Assembly: GCA_023299895.1 (NCBI GenBank)
Contig: JALZWI010000248.1
Span: 1 to 8,140, forward strand
DNA from: Arenicella sp.
Lineage (GTDB): Bacteria; Pseudomonadota; Gammaproteobacteria; Arenicellales; Arenicellaceae
Length of the DNA: 8,140 bases
Reading direction: 5' to 3'
This document shows, in pieces, positions 7,825 to 8,140 of this stretch. The notes under the pieces are model-generated. The model was not told where the DNA came from. It saw only the letters and a list, made by a program, of their open reading frames with translations, and did no database searches. The position numbers and the translations under genes were made by a program. Numbering within the stretch: the first letter of the stretch is position 1; each line of letters starts with the position of its first letter.

Positions 7825-8140
7825 TGTTTACTTGGGATCAACGCTGGGAAGTAGTGATTGGGTTAGAAGTCCACACGCAACTTAAAACCAATAGCAAAAT
7901 ATTTTCAGGCAGTTCAATAGCCTACGGTGCTGAACCTAACACCCAAGCGAGTGCGGTTGATATCGCCCTACCCGGCGTTCTCCCTGTTATGAATATGGAG
8001 GCCGCCCGCTTAGCCGTTAAGTTTGGTTTAGCCATTGACGCTCAAATAAACATGGTTAATGTGTTTGCACGTAAAAATTATTTTTACCCTGATTTGCCCA
8101 AAGGCTACCAAATTTCACAAATGGAATTACCCATCGTTGG
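7824..8140 (+). CDS. gatB: GatB, amidotransferase subunit B (N-terminal part only)
   Basis: GatB binds the misacylated tRNA, activates its side chain with ATP and amidates it with ammonia delivered from GatA. The window holds the first 105 codons and two bases; the gene runs off the right edge (full-length GatB is usually about 475-485 residues). The visible part begins [17 protein letters not shown], in which E15 and H17 match the conserved Glu and His of the GatB catalytic metal site. Further family stretches are [22 protein letters not shown], and [18 protein letters not shown] near residues 80-97. Translation is probably coupled to gatA through the TAATG overlap and the strong upstream Shine-Dalgarno sequence. 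No frameshift is seen in the visible part. Confidence 0.97.
   Translation, partial: MFTWDQRWEVVIGLEVHTQLKTNSKIFSGSSIAYGAEPNTQASAVDIALPGVLPVMNMEAARLAVKFGLAIDAQINMVNVFARKNYFYPDLPKGYQISQMELPIV

Overview
The window is ordinary chromosomal DNA of moderate, slightly AT-rich composition. It carries two core gene clusters that point away from each other. Protein similarity, recalled from memory against E. coli and Pseudomonas aeruginosa homologues, suggests a gammaproteobacterium. GatCAB is present, and E. coli lacks it. The mre and mrd genes form one block, whereas in E. coli and Pseudomonas they are separate. I cannot name the genus.

Left block, minus strand, read from right to left: mreB (5664-4618), mreC (4526-3591), mreD (3543-3046), mrdA encoding PBP2 (3026-1074), and rodA (1073 to the left edge). 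Together these encode most of the rod-shape elongasome. MreB filaments organise the inner-membrane proteins MreC and MreD, which activate the RodA glycosyltransferase and PBP2 transpeptidase pair that builds lateral-wall peptidoglycan. Gaps are 91, 47, 19 and 0 bases, and I see no convincing terminator inside the block, so it looks like one operon.

Centre (5665-5982): a 318-base, AT-rich divergent control region with candidate promoters on both strands, a perfect operator-like palindrome and a small hairpin close to gatC.

Right block, plus strand: gatC (5983-6270), gatA (6361-7824) and the first part of gatB (7824 to the right edge). These encode the glutamine-dependent amidotransferase that converts misacylated Glu-tRNA(Gln) and/or Asp-tRNA(Asn) to the correct aminoacyl-tRNA.

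Nothing here looks like a mobile element, CRISPR array, RNA gene, phage gene or new system. The most notable details are a Cys/Cys/His/Cys set in PBP2 at the spacing of a reported zinc site, the palindromes in the divergent control region, and the near absence of Shine-Dalgarno sequences in the mre block compared with a very strong one for gatB.
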